Position numbers and translations under genes: made by a program
From: Corynebacterium sp.
GTDB lineage: Bacteria > Actinomycetota > Actinomycetes > Mycobacteriales > Mycobacteriaceae
Length of the DNA stretch: 8,843 nt
Assembly (NCBI GenBank): GCA_030450335.1
Contig: JAKDIS010000103.1
Span: 1-8,843, forward strand
Reading direction: 5' to 3'
Part shown: piece after piece, positions 6,361 to 8,843 of the stretch
How the letters are laid out: the number at the start of each line of letters is the position of its first letter
How positions within the stretch are numbered: the stretch's first letter is position 1
Notes under the pieces: generated by a model
What the model saw: the letters and a program-made list of their open reading frames with translations, nothing else
The model's database searches: none
What the model was told of the DNA's origin: nothing

Positions 6361-7756
6361 TCCTGCGGTCATCCTCGCGGCGGTGGTGGCGCTACTCGTC
6401 ATCCTGCCGTTGGCGGGGGTGCTGTCCTCGACCGAGACGGCGATGAGTTCGCTGTCGGTGGCCCGTGTGGAGTCCATGGTCAAGGACGAGCGGCCGGGGG
6501 CGTCCCGGCTGCTGCAGGTCGTGCAGCAACGACCGGACTTCATCAACCTCCTCGTCCTGCTGCGCACCGTGTGCGAGGCCTCCGCCGCGGTGCTGGTCAC
6601 CATGGTCGCCCTCGAGGTTATCGGTGATCGCCGATGGGCCCTCGTGGCCGCGATCGTGCTGGTCACCCTGCTGATCTACGTGATCGTCGGGGTGGTGTCG
6701 CGCACGGTGGGACGCCGCAACCCCTACAGCGTGTCGCTGCGCGCCGCCCCGGTGCTGGTGGTCTTCCGCAAGGTCCTGGGCCCGCTGGCGCGGGTGCTGG
6801 TCTGGCTGGGTGGCGTGGTCACCCCCGGGCGCGGTCTGCGTACCGGCCCGTTCGCCACCGAGATCGAGCTGCGCGAGATGGTCGACATCGCCCAGGAACG
6901 TGGCGTGGTGGAGGTCGACGAGCGCCGGATGATCCAGTCGGTCTTCGACCTCGCCGACACCACCGCCCGCGAGATCATGGTGCCGCGTCCGGAGATCCTC
7001 TGGATCGAGGACGACAAGACCGCCGCCCAGGCCGTGCGGCTGTGCGTGCGCTCGGGTCTGTCCCGGGTGCCGGTGGTCGGGGAGAGCGTCGACGACGTGG
7101 TCGGTGTGGTGTACCTCAAGGACCTCGTCGCCGAGACCTACGACGCCACACGTGCCGACCGCTCCGTGCCCGTGAGCACCGTGATGCGTCCGCCGGTCTT
7201 CGTCCCGGACTCGCGCAGCCTCGACGACCTGCTGGAGGACATGCAGCGCGACCAGGTGCACATCGCCGTGCTCGTCGACGAGTACGGCGGGACCGCGGGC
7301 CTGGTGAGCATCGAGGACATCCTCGAGGAGATCGTCGGTGAGATCAGCGACGAGTACGACGACGGCGACGACGTGGCCGTCGAACCCCTCGACCCCGGCG
7401 TGTTCCGGGTCGAGGCGTGGACGAGCCTCGGTGACCTCGAGGAACTCTACGAGGACGTGGACCTGGAGTTCCCCGAGGAGATCCTCGACGAGGTCGACAC
7501 CGTCGCCGGGCTGGCCGCCTATGAACTGGGCAAGGTGCCGCTGCCCGGTGCGGAGTTCGACGTCGCCGGACTGCACATGGTGTGCGAAGGTGGCAGGGAC
7601 CGGCGAGGCCGGGTGAAGGTACGCACCGTGGTGGTGTCCGGGCCGACGAAACCCGACGATCCCGCCGATGATGCCGGTGGCGACGGCGCAGGGGATACTG
7701 AGATGACCGACAGCGAGAATGACAGCATGACCGACAGAGAGCAGGACCGACCATGA
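6353..7756 (+). CDS. CNNM/CorC (HlyC/CorC, DUF21-CBS) family membrane protein
   Basis: Integral membrane protein of the CNNM/CorC superfamily, often annotated hemolysin; relatives are linked to Mg2+ or Co2+ transport or efflux. The 467-aa product has a DUF21/CNNM N-terminal domain with hydrophobic segments at about 5-25, 66-88, 94-117 and 131-155, including the motif [16 protein letters not shown] (25-40). A CBS-domain pair (about 205-330) starts near [10 protein letters not shown] (206-215) and contains the diagnostic [20 protein letters not shown] (308-327). A CorC_HlyC domain (about 345-427) follows, then a disordered acidic tail (430-467) with a repeated MTDSEND/MTDREQD unit. ATG 6353 is preferred over an in-frame GTG at 6317 because the first membrane helix begins directly after it and GGGGGAG (6336-6342) lies 10 nt upstream. 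It overlaps ybeY by 8 bp and era by 4 bp (ATGA). Transport role and substrate are inferred from family only. Confidence 0.92.
   Translation: MPDPAVILAAVVALLVILPLAGVLSSTETAMSSLSVARVESMVKDERPGASRLLQVVQQRPDFINLLVLLRTVCEASAAVLVTMVALEVIGDRRWALVAAIVLVTLLIYVIVGVVSRTVGRRNPYSVSLRAAPVLVVFRKVLGPLARVLVWLGGVVTPGRGLRTGPFATEIELREMVDIAQERGVVEVDERRMIQSVFDLADTTAREIMVPRPEILWIEDDKTAAQAVRLCVRSGLSRVPVVGESVDDVVGVVYLKDLVAETYDATRADRSVPVSTVMRPPVFVPDSRSLDDLLEDMQRDQVHIAVLVDEYGGTAGLVSIEDILEEIVGEISDEYDDGDDVAVEPLDPGVFRVEAWTSLGDLEELYEDVDLEFPEEILDEVDTVAGLAAYELGKVPLPGAEFDVAGLHMVCEGGRDRRGRVKVRTVVVSGPTKPDDPADDAGGDGAGDTEMTDSENDSMTDREQDRP
7694..7699 (+). promoter_or_regulatory. Possible intragenic -10 for era
   Basis: GATACT (7694-7699) matches TATAAT at 4 of 6 positions and resembles the CATACT of the hrcA promoter. 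It sits in a locally A/T-richer stretch at the end of the CNNM/CorC gene, about 50 nt before the era ATG. No good -35 was found. Weak evidence. Confidence 0.22.
7703..7737 (+). repeat. Direct repeat ATGACCGACAG before era
   Basis: ATGACCGACAG occurs at 7703-7713 and 7727-7737, offset by 24 bp and so in frame. It encodes the repeated MTDSEND/MTDREQD of the CNNM/CorC C-terminus. The second copy ends just ahead of the era ribosome site (AGGA, 7743-7746). Confidence 0.65.
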
Positions 7757-8745
7757 GCGAGACCCCCGACTTCCCCGACTTCCCGGACTTCCCCGACGAG
7801 GCGGACGTCCCGTCCGACGCCATGGTGGCGCCGGTGGACTTCAGTGCGCCGGAGGGCTTCCGCAGCGGGTTCGTCAGCTTCGTCGGCCGCCCGAACACCG
7901 GCAAGTCCACGCTGACGAACGCGCTGGTCGGGGAGAAGATCGCGATCACCGCCGACCAGCCGGAGACCACGCGTCACCCGATCCGCGGCATCGTGCACCG
8001 GGAGGACTCGCAGATCATCGTGGTCGACACCCCGGGGCTGCACCGCCCGCGCACCCTGCTCGGTGAGCGGCTCAACGAGGTCGTCAAGGAGACCTACGCC
8101 GACGTCGACGTGATCGGGCTGTGCATCCCGGCCGACGAGAAGATCGGCCCCGGCGACCGCTGGATCCTCGACGCGGTGCGCAAGGCCGCCCCGCGCACCC
8201 CGGTCGTCGGTATCGTCACCAAGCTGGACAAGGCGTCGAAGGACGAGGTCGGTGCACAGCTGATGGCGCTGCACGACCTGCTGGACGCCGGCGAGGTCGT
8301 GCCGGTCTCCGCCGCCGACGGCGTGCAGCTCGACGTCCTGCTGGACGTGTTCACCGGCCTGCTGCCGGAGGGGCCGAAGTTCTACCCGGACGACCACGTC
8401 ACCGACGACGACCGGGACACCCGGATGTCCGAGCTGATCCGCGAGGCCGCGCTGTCGGGCCTGCACGACGAGCTGCCGCACTCGGTGGCGGTCCAGATCG
8501 ACGAGGTCCTGCCGTCCGAGGAGCGAGAGAACGTCCTCGAGGTCCACGCGGTGATCTTCCTGGAGCGCGAGGGCCAGAAGCGCATCCTGCGCGGCAAGGA
8601 CAACCGCCGGTGGGGCCGGATCATCCACAACGCCCGCCAGAGCCTGATCGACCTGCTCGGCCAGAACGTGTACCTGGATCTGCGGATGAAGGTCGCCAAG
8701 AACTGGCAGTCCGACCCCAAGCAGCTCGGGCGCCTGGGCTTCTAG
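7753..8745 (+). CDS. era: Era, ribosome-assembly GTPase
   Basis: GTPase that binds the 3' end of 16S rRNA during 30S maturation. The 330-aa product has G1 GRPNTGKS (45-52), the switch I region ETTRHPIRG (71-79), G3 DTPG (92-95), G4 TKLD (156-159) and G5 VSA (185-187). Thr instead of Asn in G4 matches actinobacterial Era as I recall it. The KH domain (about 245-326) ends in the strongly conserved VAKNWQSDPKQLGRLGF, so the gene is complete. Two oddities: residues 1-35 are an acidic extension with three DFP repeats, and the KH loop that is usually GKGG reads GKDN (281-284). ATG 7753 overlaps the previous stop and has AGGA (7743-7746) 6 nt upstream. A later ATG (7822) would remove the extension but has no good ribosome site. 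Context with ybeY, rsmE and phoH fits a ribosome-biogenesis operon. recO does not follow within the window. Confidence 0.97.
   Translation: MSETPDFPDFPDFPDEADVPSDAMVAPVDFSAPEGFRSGFVSFVGRPNTGKSTLTNALVGEKIAITADQPETTRHPIRGIVHREDSQIIVVDTPGLHRPRTLLGERLNEVVKETYADVDVIGLCIPADEKIGPGDRWILDAVRKAAPRTPVVGIVTKLDKASKDEVGAQLMALHDLLDAGEVVPVSAADGVQLDVLLDVFTGLLPEGPKFYPDDHVTDDDRDTRMSELIREAALSGLHDELPHSVAVQIDEVLPSEERENVLEVHAVIFLEREGQKRILRGKDNRRWGRIIHNARQSLIDLLGQNVYLDLRMKVAKNWQSDPKQLGRLGF
7765..7797 (+). repeat. 9-bp coding tandem repeat in the era 5' end
   Basis: CCCGACTTC (7765-7773), CCCGACTTC (7774-7782), CCGGACTTC (7783-7791) and a partial CCCGAC (7792-7797) encode the repeated Pro-Asp-Phe tripeptide near the Era N-terminus. 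The period is a multiple of three, so copy-number change would keep the frame. Confidence 0.75.
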
Positions 8746-8789
8746 AGGGCACCGACCTTCTGCCGGGGTACCAAGTTGGAACATGGCGC

Positions 8790-8816
8790 GGGGGTATTTG
8801 GGCCCAAAAAACCCCC
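8790..8816. other. Palindrome/hairpin downstream of era
   Basis: TTTGGGCCCAAA (8797-8808) is a perfect 12-bp palindrome. As RNA, GGGGGT (8790-8795) can pair with ACCCCC (8811-8816) and TTTG with CAAA around a GGCC loop, with a small internal loop of A residues. No T-run follows on the + strand, so it is not a classical intrinsic terminator, although its position 45 nt after the era stop would suit one. The remaining bases of 8746-8843 show no gene. Confidence 0.4.
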
Positions 8817-8843
8817 CAGGCCACAATAGTAAACCGACGCCCC

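Noticed and set aside
6392..7576. A 394-codon minus-strand frame opposite the CNNM/CorC gene
   Set aside because: His/Asp/Gln/Gly-rich translation typical of antisense shadows in GC-rich DNA.
7519..8826. A 435-codon open frame on the minus strand opposite era
   Set aside because: It is a shadow of high third-position GC in era; the composition is low-complexity and there is no ribosome site or recognisable motif.

Overview
This window is a conserved housekeeping locus from a high-GC actinobacterium. The gene order is hemW, hrcA, dnaJ2, rsmE, phoH, ybeY, a CNNM/CorC-family membrane protein gene, then era, all on the + strand. This order, the mycobacterial-type DnaJ2 J-domain, the actinobacterial Era G4 motif (TKLD rather than NKxD) and very GC-biased third codon positions point to Mycobacteriales. 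Corynebacterium or a close relative is the best guess, but the species cannot be read from the sequence.

Layout: positions 1-81 hold a GC-rich repeat and a probable leaderless promoter for hemW. hemW (82-1353) is followed by about 90 bp with three 15-bp repeats and a sigma70-type promoter for hrcA (1441-2475). A 126-bp gap carries a second candidate promoter and a structured, repeat-rich leader for dnaJ2 (2602-3747, TTG start). rsmE follows after 12 bp. A promoter-like element at the rsmE stop precedes phoH (probable TTG start at 4634). phoH, ybeY, the CNNM/CorC gene and era overlap by 4, 8 and 4 bp, so they are very probably co-transcribed and translationally coupled. The last 98 bp (8746-8843) are non-coding, richer in A/T and contain a palindrome. 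recO, the usual next gene, is not seen. No gene-free stretch exceeds 300 bp.

Functionally, HrcA and DnaJ2 belong to the heat-shock and protein-folding response. RsmE (16S rRNA m3U1498 methylation), YbeY (16S rRNA 3' end processing and quality control), its usual partner PhoH/YbeZ and Era (30S maturation GTPase) form a small-subunit biogenesis cluster. HemW is a radical SAM heme chaperone. The CNNM/CorC protein is a probable divalent cation (Mg2+) transport or efflux-associated membrane protein.

I found no mobile element, CRISPR array, tRNA or rRNA, and no sign of an undescribed multi-gene system. The points worth a second look are regulatory or small-scale: the 15-bp repeat array at the hrcA promoter, the hairpin leader of dnaJ2, the apparent lack of a CIRCE operator, the degenerate GxxG loop in the Era KH domain, and a perfect 12-bp inverted repeat inside rsmE.
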